Assembly: GCF_032884065.1 (NCBI RefSeq)
Contig: NC_088863.1
Coordinates: 62,379,512-62,443,511 of the forward strand
Reading direction: 5' to 3'
DNA: 64,000 nucleotides
From: Artemia franciscana
Lineage: Eukaryota > Arthropoda > Branchiopoda > Anostraca > Artemiidae
Shown: positions 19,720-30,829 of the stretch, in pieces
Layout: the number at the start of each line of letters is the position of its first letter
How positions within the stretch are numbered: the first letter of the stretch is position 1
The notes under the pieces: model-generated
Database searches by the model: none
The model's input: the letters and a program-made list of their open reading frames with translations, nothing else
What the model was told of the DNA's origin: nothing
Made by a program: the position numbers and the translations under genes

Positions 19720-21262
19720 TACTGTATAAAATTTACTAAGATAAAATATTGATTATTGGAGAAATCTAATGTATAACTCCAATTTTTTATTAAGCTTCAG
19801 AATTTCGGTTCTCTCTTTAAGGTTTTAGAATTGTTGCAATACCTTGTTAAAATATATACAAAGATTTTTGTAAATACCTGTTTTTTTTCTCTTTGCGCAA
19901 CATTTCGCTGGTTTTTATTAAACTAAAACAAATACCAACAAAAAGTTGCCGAAGCCTAACCAGGATTTGAACCTGGGACCTTCATTCTCCAGTCTGCCAG
20001 CCTCTCTCAGCGAGTGACTACTCCGTCATATTCAATTTGATGTTTTAAATGGTATATTATTAACCAAATTAATGTGTTTTACAAGTTTTTTTAATTATTA
20101 TTATTATTATACTTTCTGTTTAAATAAAGATTATTGTGTATATTTTTTCTCTGTAACAGCTCCATATTTTTCGGGAAACTTGGTTTTCTGTGGTTTTCAA
20201 ACTAAAGAAATATCTAGATAAGTGATAAATTTGAAAAAAAATCGTCAAGATTTTTAATTTTGGAAAGAAATTCGTACGAGTGACGTCAAAACTTATTACA
20301 TTTATGCAATGCTGTGTAAAATTTACAACTGTTTTAACTTTTTAAAAGAATTGTAGAACAAGATAAAATATATGTGCGTTTTCGTGTGTGCAAAAATATA
20401 GGATGACTGGCCCCAACTCTTGATCAAACTTCCTGCCTTGAGGGCCAAGAAACGGAGATTAGCACTTTTGGTTTGGACCTAAAGGATTTAGTTTACTCAG
20501 CGAGTGACTACGCCGGCATATTCAATTTGGTGTTTTAAATGGTTTATTATTAACCAAATTAATGTGTTTTATAATTTTTTTAATTATTATAATTATTGTA
20601 CTCTCTGTTTAAATAAAGATTATTGTGTATATTTTTTCTCAGTAATAGCTCCATATTTTTCGGGAAACTTGGTTTTCTGTTATTTTCTAACTAAAGAAAT
20701 ATCTAGATAAGTGATAAATTTGAAAAAAATCGTCAAGATTTATAATTTTGGAAAGAAATTCGTGTGAGTGACGTCAAAGCTTATTACGTTTATGCAATAC
20801 TGTGTAAAATCTACAACTCTTTTATCTTTTAAAAAAGAATTATAGAAACGGAGATAATTACCTGTTTTTTTTTCTATTTATGCAACATTTCGCTGGTTTT
20901 TATTAAACTAAAATAAATATCGTTTTGAGTGACGTCAAAACTTAATGCGTTTATGCAATGCTGTGTAAAATTTACAACTGTTTTAACTTTTTAAGAGAAT
21001 TGTAGAACAAGCTAAAATGTGTGTGCGTTTTCGTGTGTGCAAAAAAATAGGATGATCAAAACAATACGTTTATGCAAAACTGTGTAAAATTTACAACTCT
21101 TTTAACTTATGAAAAAGGATTATAGAAACGGAGATAATTACCTGTTTTTTTCTCTTTATGCAAAATTTCGCTGGTTTTCATTAAACTAAAATAAATACCA
21201 ACAAAAAGTTGCCGAAGCCTAACCAGGATTTGAACCTGGAACCTTCAGTCTCCAGTCTGACA
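19720..21262 (+). repeat. Array units, left block
   Basis: This continues the array after the Helitron. Units share TTCAATTTGGTGTTTTAAATG, AACAGCTCCATATTTTTCGG, TGACGTCAAAACTTATTAC and TTTATGCAAT.CTGTG. Starts occur near 20010, 20500 and 20870 with internal deletions. tRNA-like segments are at 19954-20027 and, cut by the transposon, at 21217-21262. Short ORFs such as the 68-codon frame at 20504 are repeat translations, not genes. Confidence 0.75.
19954..20027 (-). repeat. tRNA-like segment 2
   Basis: On the minus strand it carries the complete CCAGGTTCAAATCCTGG T arm, followed by TTAGGC at the 3' end. The 5' end is GACGGAG. The D and anticodon arms are not regular. Confidence 0.6.
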
Positions 21263-21384
21263 TACTCAGGGAGCCACTCAACGAAAATGTGTCGGGTAGG
21301 TGATCAGTGAGCAGCAGAAGGTTTGACAACCGAATACGGGGTAATCGATAGCGCTGATCACGAAAATGGGCGTTATATACTCGG
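21263..21384 (+). repeat. Left terminal inverted repeat of the TIR transposon
   Basis: The outer 15 bp TACTCAGGGAGCCAC pair with the right end except for one base. Two inner conserved blocks lie at about 21300-21328 and 21361-21384. Spacing between blocks differs slightly from the right end. Confidence 0.85.
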
Positions 21385-21824
21385 CCGGGGGGTGCTTGAC
21401 CCCGAAAATTGAAAATTTCGCGTTTTTTTTACTATTAAATCACCTTTCGGAAAAATTTCCACAATGATCGCCAAATCTTTCGTAACTGATGCCAGAAGTG
21501 ACGAGTACAGTAGGGACCATCGCGAATGACCTTGAAACTTGCAATTTTAATTTTTTTTATTCGCGCTGGAAAAGATTTCACGCCTAGATTCAGCTGGTAG
21601 TGGATAGTTTTATTATCTCAGACAGGAAGATTGCCACTATACTCAACAATGACCTTGATTACAACTCTCTTTCATTCCTAATCAGAATTATTAGTAAACT
21701 TGACAAGATTATTATTCAATAAGCTTGAATAAACAAAAAAAAGATTACTATACTAACACCTGCTACGGATTTCGTGAACAGCACTTGTTACTACAAAAGT
21801 TAAAAAGTAGCTCAGCATATCAAA

Positions 21825-23903
21825 TTATCCATCAAGCATATCAAACTCGTCCATAAAACACTTCCCACCACAGCCACAAAGTAAATCGCAAGGTCTATTT
21901 CCAGCACATGAACATTTTTTTGTACAGCGCTTGCACGAGCAGTACTGGGGGACCATACCTTCTGGAAATGCCTGAAGGGTAGACACAACTGGCCTAACCC
22001 CACCGTCTTGAAACATCCAGCCAAATTGCAGGGGATCCAAAAACTGTGGCTTTGCTCGATTTGCTTGCAAAAAAATGTCCAACTGTAGGTACACGCGCTT
22101 AGCATGACACTCAAAGGCAGCGTCAGATGGTGGCAAATACTTAAGCTCCCGCTTTCGAGGGTACAAATGCACTCTTAATTCATTAAGAGAGGTAAAGTGG
22201 TCTGGGTCTTTTCCGTATGAGGCAACAACGACCTTTTTGCAAATCACACTGAATTTTTCTAGAACCGCAGGGTCGAGCTTTGACTTCTGTATCTCTTGGA
22301 CAAGCAAAGCAATCGGTTTCTCCAATCCCCATTTCTCGACAGCCTTGGCCACCACTCGTTTTCCCTTAGAAAACATGAAACCCACGGTATCACACCCTGA
22401 AAGCGTATGAAGAAGGCAGATGGAGTGAACAAAATCGTTCGGTAAATTGCTGCAAAGCCGATGTATAGGCACTAAATAGCTGTGGAACCTGACATAAACT
22501 TTCCGATTTTCACAATTTGGGTGGTTCCCAAGGAATAACTTGTAGTGATATAGCAGGACGACAACTATGTCTGTGTCATTCGCATCGACCAAAACGACAT
22601 CGAAACCCCTCTCCAAACAGTCCAACATGTGTAACACAACTCTTGTATCGGCCTCTTCATGGGTACAGCTCAAACGCTCTTCAAAGTTTGTATCAGCATT
22701 TCCACTTCTGTTGAGCATCACCACTCTCATCCGGTCTCGAAAGCCTCCTGAGAGGTACACAGTGAACCCTGCTTGCAGCAGGTGAACTGAGTTTTCAAAC
22801 TCACCGAATAGAAGCTCAATCAGTCTTGCCTTTGTCTTGGAATTTGAGAGCAACGAGTTCCAGTCATCTAGGTTTGAGTGTCTACCTAGAGCTACCAGAG
22901 ACCTGTTTGAACATCCTCGCTGCTCATGGCAACCACCGCAGTCCTTTAGGCAGATCACCTTGCCTTCTTCGTCGGAATATCCAAAAATCCCATCATATCT
23001 ATCTGCAAGGACGTGCAGCTCCTTAACGTTGCTGTTGAAAGACACAAGCGTAGAAAATGTCCGTTTTCCATAGCTCTCAACGGTTTCCGATGGATTTGGT
23101 GGATGGCTTCTGAGGTAGGGCATCAAGTCTACCACCCTTGAGTGAGTCGACTCACTGCTAATCTCGAGGTTAACGGGCCACTCGCTCAAGCTGATTTTTG
23201 TTTTCAAATACTCCAGAAGAGCTGACTTTGTTCCTGTCGGAAGCACAACCATTCCAGATATGGCACTTCTCTAGAATATAGAAGGTGCATATGGAAGAAG
23301 CTCATGGGAAAGCAAATTCTTTAGATGGTGAAGTCCTCTTTCGCCTGTAAAGTCAACACTCACCAATACCCTTTTGACAGTTTGAAGTTCAACATTGGTA
23401 AGGCTATTGACAGCACTAGAAGTATTGGTTGCTTTTTTCTGTTTCGCCTTCTCATTATTCATGACCTTTACTTTGCTAAAGGCACCTTTTTCACCGTCCA
23501 AGTAGCGATCAACCGCTCTGCTTCCAACAGATCGCACACTGAGGAGACTGTCAGCTATCTCACTATCAACTGTCTCAAGCGTATAAATATTCAGCATATC
23601 TTCGTCAGTGGATCGAAAGGGATTGAGCCTGGCTTCCAGAACAGACTTCACTTTATCAACAGCCATGTGTTGCCGCAGAACGAAGGAAGGGTGATCTTTG
23701 TGGTGAGAGGAGTCAAACTCAGTCTGGGGAGCAATGCATAGCATCTCAGTGAATGTAGACGAGACTGAGGCACAGAATGGAAGAGTTAAAGTCCACTTCA
23801 CCAGTGCCAACTCATTCATGGTAATACCCGTCATTCTACCTTCCGTTTTTGAATCTAAATTAATGGTAGATTCTACAGCATGGTCTGGGGATATGCAGTT
23901 GGG
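21825..23903 (-). pseudogene. XPG/FEN-like nuclease with C-terminal Cys cluster (transposase candidate)
   Basis: About 690 codons on the minus strand, open except for one in-frame TAG at 23271-23273. The frame reads through PNCISPDHAVESTINLDSKT upstream of the first ATG (23834), so the N-terminus is cut by a stop/deletion near 23904. In the 475-codon C-terminal part, HEEADTR (residues 198-204), DANDTDIV (223-230) and SGCDTV (285-290) fall in the order and spacing of the FEN1/XPG acidic motifs (EAEA, DMD, GCDY). A Cys cluster of tesmin/CXC type (438-465: CSCKRCTKKCSC, then LCGCGGKC) closes the protein. I recall many uncharacterised animal proteins with HEEADTR and this Cys tail. They are usually ~1000 residues, so this copy is deleted. 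Catalysis and transposase role are inferred. Confidence 0.8.
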
Positions 23904-24293
23904 TCAATCCGCTTTTCTGTCAATAGTTCAAAAACGAGAAGAGTTAGAGAATTTCTGGATCAGTCATTTTGTAGGACAATAAATTTCCTACAGAAGCCAT
24001 TAAAAAAAAATACACCTCAGTCAGGCAAATTTTCAAGATGGATCAAGATTAATCCAAAAGAGAGATAAATTGTATTAACTTTTTCGTCGAAATTTTGTGA
24101 TTACAACTGAACGGCAAAAGATAAAAATGTTTTGAAAAGAGAATATGCTTCTTTATTTAATTACCTTCGATCTGAGGTATAGCTGAACAATTTTGGAGTA
24201 ACCTGTAATTTTTTATCGATTTTAATATAATTTTTGCCAGTTAAGATGGATATTTAGGGAATTTGAAGAAATGTGGATGTCGCACCCATTTGT

Positions 24294-24423
24294 CGACTAT
24301 ATAACGCCGATTTTCGTTTTCAGCATGGTCGATTGCATTAAATTGCACACTCAAACCTTCTGCTGCTTGCTGATCACCTCAATCCTTAAATATCAACATT
24401 TCTCTCGTGTGGCTCCCTGACTA
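24294..24423 (-). repeat. Right terminal inverted repeat of the TIR transposon
   Basis: The complement starts TAGTCAGGGAGCCACACGAG and includes GGTGATCAGCAAGCAGCAGA and the GGCGTTATATA block, matching the left end in order. ACA follows immediately at 24424-24426. Confidence 0.85.
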
Positions 24424-25171
24424 ACAGCCTCTCTCAGCGAGTGACTACTCCGGCATATTCAATTTGGTGTTTTAAATGGTATATTATTAACCAAATTAAT
24501 GTGTTTTACAAAATTTTCTTAATTATTATTATTATTATACTATCTGTTTAAATAAAGATTATTGTACATATTTTTTTTTCAGTAACAGCTCCATATTTTT
24601 CGGGAAACTTGGTTATCTGTGATTTTCTAACTAAATAAATATCTAGATAAGTGATAAATTTGAAAAAGAAATCGTCAAGATTTTTAATTTTGGAAAGAAA
24701 TTTGTATAAGTGACGTCAAAACTTATTACGTTTATGCAATACTGTGTAAAATTTACAACTGTTTTAACTTTTTAAAAAAATTGTAGAACAAGATAAAATG
24801 TGTTAGCGTTTTCGTGTGTGCAAAACATAGGATGACTGGGCCCCAACTCTTGATCACACTTCCTCACTGGAGGGCGAAAAAACGGAGACTACCACTTTTG
24901 GTTTGGACCTAAAGGATTTAGTTTCTTTAGTTTTACTTGCTAAAAATCTGCAGTCTTTTCAACGACATTGACTATTGAAGAAATTTAATGTATAACTCCA
25001 ATTTTTTATTAAGATTCAAAATTTCGATTCTCTCTTTAAGGTTTTAGAATTGTTGCAATACCTTGTTAAAATATATACAAATATTTTTGTAATTACCTGT
25101 TTTTTTCTCTTTGCACAACATTTCGCTGGTTTTTATTAAACTAAAACAAATACCAACAAAAAGTTGCCGAA

Positions 25172-25245
25172 GCCTAACCAGGATTTGAACCTGGGACCTT
25201 CATTCTCCAGTCTGCCAGCCTCTCTCAGCGAGTGACTACTCCGGC
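25172..25245 (-). repeat. tRNA-like segment 4
   Basis: The minus strand has an intact T arm (CCAGGTTCAAATCCTGG) and 5' end GCCGGAGTAGTCACTCGCTG. It lies between two array units. The interrupted segment 3 is split across 21217-21262 and 24424-24454. Confidence 0.6.
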
Positions 25246-26160
25246 ATATTTAATTTGGTGTTTTAAATGGTATATTATTAACCAAAATAATGTGTTTTAC
25301 AAGTTTTTTAATTATTATTATTATTATTATTATACTATCTGTTTAAATAAAGATTATTGTGTATATTATTTCTCTATAACAGCTCCATATTTTTCGGAAA
25401 ACTTGGTTTTCTGTGGTTTTCAAACTAAAGAAATATCTAGATAAGTGATAAATTTGAAAAAAAAATCCTCAAGATTTTTAATTTTGGAAAGAAATTCGTA
25501 TGAGTGAAGTCAAAACTTATTACGTTTATGCAATGCTGTGTAAAATTTACAACTTTTTTAACTTTTTAAAAGAATTGTAGAACAAGATAAAATATGTGTG
25601 CGTTTTCGTGTGTGCAAAAACATAGGATGACTGGCCCCAACTCTTGATCACACTTCCTGACTGGAGGGCCAAGAAACGGAGATTAGCACTTTTGGTTTGG
25701 ACCTAAAGGATTTAGTTCACTCAGCGAGTGACTACTCCGGCATATTCAGTTTGGTGTTTTAAATGGTATATTATTAACCAAATTAATGTGCTTTATAATT
25801 TTTTTGATTATCATTATTATTATACTTTCTGTTTAAATAAAGATTATTGTGTATATTTTTTCTCAGTAACAGCTCCATATTTTTCGGAAAACTTGGTTTT
25901 CTGTGATTTTCTAACTAAAGAAATATCTAGATAAGTGATAAATTTAAAAAAAATCGTCAAGATTTATAATTTTGGAAAGAAATTCGTATGAGTGACGTCA
26001 AAACTTATTACGTTTATGCAATACTGTGTAAAATTTACAACTCTTTTAAGTTTTTAAAATAATTTTAGAAACGGAGATAATTACCTGTTTTTTTTCTCTT
26101 TATGCAACATTTCGCTGGTTTTTATTAAACTAAAATAAATACCAACAAAAAGTGTCCGAA

Positions 26161-26234
26161 GCCTAACCAGGATTTGAACCTGGGACCTTCATTCTCCAGT
26201 CTGACAGCCTCTCTCAGCGAGTGACTACTCCGGC
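26161..26234 (-). repeat. tRNA-like segment 5
   Basis: Same structure as segment 4, with TGACAGCC in place of TGCCAGCC. The T arm is intact. Confidence 0.6.
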
Positions 26235-26950
26235 ATATTCAATTTGGTGTTTTAAATGGTATATTATTAACCAGATTAATGTGTTTTACAAATTTTCTTA
26301 ATTATTATTATTACTATACTATCTGTTTAAATAAAGATTATTGTGCATCTTTTTTCTCAGTTACAGCTCCATATTTTTTGGGAAACTTGGTTTTCTGTGA
26401 TTTTCTAACTAAAGAAATTTCTAGATAAGTGATAAATTTGAAAAAAAATCGTCAAGATTTTTAATTTTGGAAAGAAATTCGTATGAGTGACGTCAAAACT
26501 TGTTACGTTTATGCAATACTGTGTAAATTTTACAACTTTTTTAACTTTTTAAAAGAATTGTTGAGCAAGATAAAATGTGTTTGCGTTTTCTTGTGTGCAA
26601 AAACATAGAATGACTAGGCCCCAACTATTGATCACACTTCCTGACTGGAGGGCCAAGAAACGGAGACTAGCACTTTTGGTTTGGACCTAAAGGATTTAGT
26701 TTCGTTAGTTTTACTTGCTAAAAATCTGCAGTCTTTTCAACGATATTGACTATTGAAGAAATTTAATGTATAACTCCAACTTTTTACTAAGATTCAAAAT
26801 TTCGGTTCTCTGTTTAAGGTTTTAGAATTGTTGCAATACCTTGTTAAAATATATACACAGATTTTGTAATTACCTGTTTTTTTTTCTCTTTGCGCAACAT
26901 TTCCCTGGTTTTTATTAAACTAAAACAAATACCAACAAAAAGTTGCCGAA

Positions 26951-27024
26951 GCCCAACCAGGATTTCAACCTGGGACCTTCATTCTCCAGTCTGCCAGCCT
27001 CGTTCAGCAAATGACTACTCCGGC
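26951..27024 (-). repeat. tRNA-like segment 6
   Basis: Same structure, but the T-loop has a change (GGTTGAAATCC) and the A-box side reads TTTGCTGAACG, so it is the most decayed of the set. Confidence 0.55.
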
Positions 27025-27086
27025 ATGTTCAGTTTGGTGTTTTAAATGGTATATTATTAACCAAATTAATGTGTTTTATAAATTTT

Positions 27087-27860
27087 TTTAAAACACAAAA
27101 ATTTATTTCATCGTATACCAATTCAAAAACGAATGTATATACAGACCGGGACACCGGGACACAAATGACGACCTGGACACAGGGAATATAAATGACAACC
27201 GGGACACAGGGACACAACTACAACGGGGACGCCGGGGGGGGGGGGAAGGGGTATATATAAATGACGACGGGGACATATGGAATGTTTGATTAGCAATCAC
27301 CACCAACAAAGCTCAAGGGCAATCATTAGAATCATGAGGTATAACTAAAAAAAACTAAAACAAAAGGTAAAAACTAAAAACTAAAAAAAAGACCAATTCA
27401 AAAACGAATGTATATACAGACCGGGACACCGGGACACAGGGAATATAAATGACGACCGGGACACTCAAAGAGAAATTACAGACTGGGACATCGGGACACA
27501 AATGACGACCGGGACACAGGGAATATAAATGATGACCGGGACACAGGGACACAACTACAACGGTGACGCCGGGGGCACAGGGTTGATAAATAAATGACGA
27601 CCCGGACACAGGGAATGTTTGAAGAGAAATTACATGCCGGGACACCGGGACACAAATGACGACCGGGACATCTGGACACAGGGAATATAAATGATGACCG
27701 GGACACTCAAATAGAAATTATAGACTGGGACACCGGGACACAAATAACGACCGGGACACAGGGAATATAAATGACGACCGGGACACAGGGACACAACTAC
27801 AACGGGGACGCCGGAAGGGCACAGGGGGATATATAAATGACGACGGGGACACAGGGAATG
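27087..27860 (+). repeat. Helitron minisatellite block
   Basis: Units beginning GACGACCGGGACAC occur in at least three filler types: CAGGGAATATAAAT (27 bp unit), TCAAAGAGAAATTACAGAC (~53 bp) and CAGGGACACAACTACAACGG (~63 bp). At 27283-27345 a scrap of helicase tail (AATCACCACCAACAAAGCTC) joins an A-rich tract, and the minisatellite starts again. Reverse-frame CPGRHL and SRSSF reading frames are not genes. Confidence 0.8.
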
Positions 27861-28056
27861 TTCGATTAGCAAACACCATCAACAAAGCTCAAGGGCAATC
27901 ATTAGAATATTGAGGTATAGATCTGAATACGGATTGTTTTTCACATGGACAATTATATGTTGCATGTTCAAGAGTCAGTAAACCTGACAATCTATTTATA
28001 TGCAAAGACAATGGGACAGCGAAGAATGTTGTATATTCGCAAATTTTACGTAGTTA
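27861..28056 (+). pseudogene. Helitron helicase C-terminal remnant
   Basis: Reads NTINKAQGQSLEY, then GIDLNTDCFSHGQLYVACSR and [15 protein letters not shown] before a stop, equivalent to the last ~60 residues of the helicase. One TGA follows SLEY. The upstream part is replaced by minisatellite, as at 8727. Confidence 0.85.
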
Positions 28057-28057
28057 A

Positions 28058-28174
<117 letters not shown>

Positions 28175-28292
28175 ATATATATAAAAATAAGTTGTCTGTC
28201 TGTCTGTGGGTCTGTGGATCAGGTGACGTCATGTTTCGGCTGACGTCATGAAATTAGTTGCCGTCATTTTTGTTCAGACGATGCTTAGTATA

Positions 28293-28424
28293 TTGTAAAA
28301 CACATTAATTTGGTTAATAATATACCATTTAAAACACCAAAATGAACATGCTGGAGTAGTCACTCGGTGAGAGAGGGTGTCAGAACGGAGAATGAAGGTC
28401 CCAGGTTCAAATCCTGGTTAGGCT
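28293..28424 (+). repeat. Array-unit fragment with tRNA-like segment, inside Helitron
   Basis: 132 bp matching the complement of the 17-27 kb array (TGTAAAACACATTAATTTGG to CCTGGTTAGGCT), here on the plus strand. The tRNA-like part is 28350-28424 with intact T arm. It lies between a Helitron head and an A-rich tract, consistent with capture by, or insertion into, the Helitron. Confidence 0.75.
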
Positions 28425-28904
28425 AAAAAAGGTAAAAAACTAAAAACTAAAAAAAAAACTGAAAAAACTAAAAAAAGGCAAAAACTACAAAAAAACTAAA
28501 AACTAATAAAAAAATAAAAAAGCCGAAAAACTAAAAAAACTAAAGAAACTAAAAAAAGGAAAAAACTTAAAAAACTAAAAACTAAAAAAAACTAAAAAAA
28601 AGGAAAAATGAAAAATAGAAGAGAAAAAGAATACTAATAAAATTAAAAATAAAAATAAAAAAAAATAAAAAAGATAAAAAGCTAAAAAAAAGGTAAAAAC
28701 CAATAAAAACTAAAAAGAAAACAAGGTAAAAAACTAAAAAAAAATTCATCTAAAAAACTAAAAAAAAACTAAAAAACGTAAAAACTAAAAGAACTAAAAA
28801 AGTAAAAAAAAACTAAAAAAAGGAAAAAACTGAAAAATAAGCGGGATATAAAACAGGGGGATATAAATGACGACCGGGACACCGGGACATAAGGAATATA
28901 AATG
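28425..28904 (+). repeat. (CTAAAAAA)n tract and short minisatellite
   Basis: An A-rich tract with CTAAAAAA and GGTAAAAAC units, then GATATAAATGACGACCGGGA units from about 28858. No gene. Confidence 0.85.
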
Positions 28905-29791
28905 AATCAGAAAATACAACTCATGTTTCCAAATGACGTCGTTTGGAGCCCAAATTGAAAATCCAGATCAATTTATGTCTACTTTCAAAGTAAAAGGGCA
29001 AATTTATCATAGAGCAGGGTCTCTTCTACCATTCTCAGGCGAGAATCATAAATTTTTACAATTGTACTTCATCAGTGATAGAAATTCTGAATTGAATGCA
29101 CGTTGCGAAATTTCTCCCAACATTGAAAGGACAATCGTTTCCCAATTACAACATCTTTTCCACGAAAATAATAATTCAGTGCGTCTGTTCAAAACAGCCA
29201 TCGATTTGATGCCTACTTATACGCATAAAATTGTTATTTCCGCTGACAAAACGCCTCCTGGCCAACATGTGCGTAGATACAATGCTCCAACTATCGACGA
29301 AGTGGCCATCGTTATGGTCGGTGATCAGTTTTTACCTCGAGATATTATTCTCAGGGTTTCCACCACACGTGCTACAACTAAAAATAGGCCTACCAATAAT
29401 ACTTTTAAGAAATATAAACCCACCAAAGCTTTGCTATGGCACTCGACCTGCCGTAAAAAAAAACAATGGAAAACCTAATAGAGGCTACAATCTTGACAGG
29501 GCCTTTTGAGGGTGAGGCTGTTCTTATTCCTCGCATTCCCAAGATTCCAACGGATCTGCCTTTTCAATTTAAAAGATTGCAATTCCCAATTCGATTAGCA
29601 TTTGCAATCACCATTAACAAAGCTCAAGGTCAATCATTAGAAAAATGTGGTATAGATCTTAATACTGATTGTTTTTCCCATTGACAATTGTACGTTGCAT
29701 GTTCGAGGGTCGGTAAACCTGACAATCTATTTATATGCAGCGACAATTGGACAGCGAAGAATGTTGTATATTCGCAAGTTTTACGCAGTTA
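28905..29791 (+). pseudogene. Chimeric Helitron fragment: N domain joined to helicase tail
   Basis: 28933-29350 encodes MTSFGAQIENPDQFMSTFK to VMVGDQFLPRDIIL, the Helitron N domain. At about 29351 it jumps into GFPPHVLQLKIGLPIILLRN of the helicase in a different frame. The helicase tail runs on to 29684, where TGA replaces the GGA of HGQLYV. The ~2.7 kb between these points in the 8939-12963 element is deleted. Non-functional. Confidence 0.88.
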
Positions 29792-29989
29792 ATTTGTATT
29801 TTATCTATCTATCTATCTATCTATCTCTATAAAAACGAGTTGTATGTATGCATGTTTGTTTGTTTGTAAATGAGCGTTTGCATATGATGTCATTATTAGT
29901 ACATACGGCTTTGTATATGCAGAGACAATGGGAAAGCCAAGAATGTTGTATATTCGCAATTTTTACGTAGTTTAACTCCTGCAGACGAA

Positions 29990-30829
29990 ATGAATGCTTG
30001 CCTAAAAAATTCTAATTTATGGGCACACGTAAAAATATTAAAATTAACTACAAATATGCGTGTCCGATTGCAAAACGATGACTCTGGTCAAACAGTAGAC
30101 TCAATTTCAGGACGTATACAACTACCTGCTGATTTCTGTAATTTAGTGACGTCCAAAAATGAATTGATTGAAAAAGTATTTCCGAATATTCTAAAAAATT
30201 ATAAAAATAATAAATGGCTAAGTGAAAGAGCGATTTTCGCACCCAAAAATATAGACGTCCACGAAATCAACAATATTGTTTTGAACAAGATTCGAGACCA
30301 GGCAGTCCTTTACAAGTCAGTCGACACAGTTTTGGAACCAAATGAAGCGGTTAATTATCCATCTGAATTTTTAAATTCCATAGATCCTTCAGGGTTTCCA
30401 CCACACGTGCTACAACTAAAAATAGGTGTACCAATAATACTTTTAAGAAATATCAACCCACCAAAGCTTTGCAATGGCACGCGACTTGCCGTAAAAAAAA
30501 CAATGGAAAACATAATAGAGGCCACAATCTTGACAGGGCCTTATGAGGGTGAGGCTGTTCTTATTCCTCGCATTCCCATGATTCCAACGGATCTGCTTTT
30601 TCAATTTAAAAGATTACAATTCCCAATTCGATTAGTATTTGCAATCACCATTAACAAAGCTCAAGGTCAATCATTAGAAAAATGTGTTATAGATCTTAAT
30701 CCTGATTGTTTTTCCCATGGACAATTGTACGTTGCATGTTCGAGGGTCGGTAAACCTGACAATGTATTTATATGCAGCGACAATTGGACAGCGAAGAATG
30801 TTGTTTATTCGCAAGTTTTACGCAGTTAA
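29990..30829 (+). pseudogene. Helitron helicase C-terminal part, open frame
   Basis: 279 open codons from MNACLKNSNLWAHVKILKLT to NVVYSQVLRS. Compared with 11579-12611 it keeps CAG where that copy has TAG, and 8 rather than 9 As in the A-run, so it is unbroken over its length. A 45-bp in-frame deletion removes the SSDQLLAMGNGKLP segment. Walker A and B are absent, so it cannot hydrolyse ATP. It is a truncated but well-preserved fragment. Confidence 0.88.

Larger units (their letters stand above)
21263..24423 (-). mobile_element. TIR DNA transposon with XPG-like nuclease, probably Academ-like
   Basis: The ends TACTCAGGGAGCCAC and (inverted) TAGTCAGGGAGCCAC, plus matching inner blocks (GGTGATCAG..AGCAGCAGAAGGTTTGA and GGCGTTATATA), define terminal inverted repeats of about 120-130 bp. 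ACA flanks both ends (21260-21262 and 24424-24426), and the host repeat reads GTCTGACAGCC where empty, so the target duplication appears to be 3 bp. The single gene is on the minus strand. Academ transposons are known for an XPG-type nuclease, a Cys-rich zinc finger and 3-4 bp duplications, which fits. The superfamily label is from motifs and recall only. Confidence 0.8.
24424..27086 (+). repeat. Array units, right block
   Basis: Four units in the same orientation start near 24430, 25218, 25718 and 26212. Full units are ~790 bp. The second and third are ~500 bp and lack opposite halves. Shared marks are TCAGCGAGTGACTACTCCGG, ATATTATTAACCAAATTAAT, GGAAACTTGGTTTTCTGTG and GGTTTGGACCTAAAGGATTT. 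Each full unit carries one tRNA-like segment. It ends in TTTTTTTAAAAC at 27086 where Helitron minisatellite begins. Confidence 0.8.

Noticed and set aside
22517-23073. Plus-strand 65-78 codon frames opposite the transposon nuclease
   Set aside because: Antisense shadows of a clearly coding minus-strand frame.
26161-26234. Functional tRNA gene cluster at 17.9-27.0 kb
   Set aside because: Only the T arm is regular. Acceptor, D and anticodon arms do not form, and all copies lie in a repeat unit.
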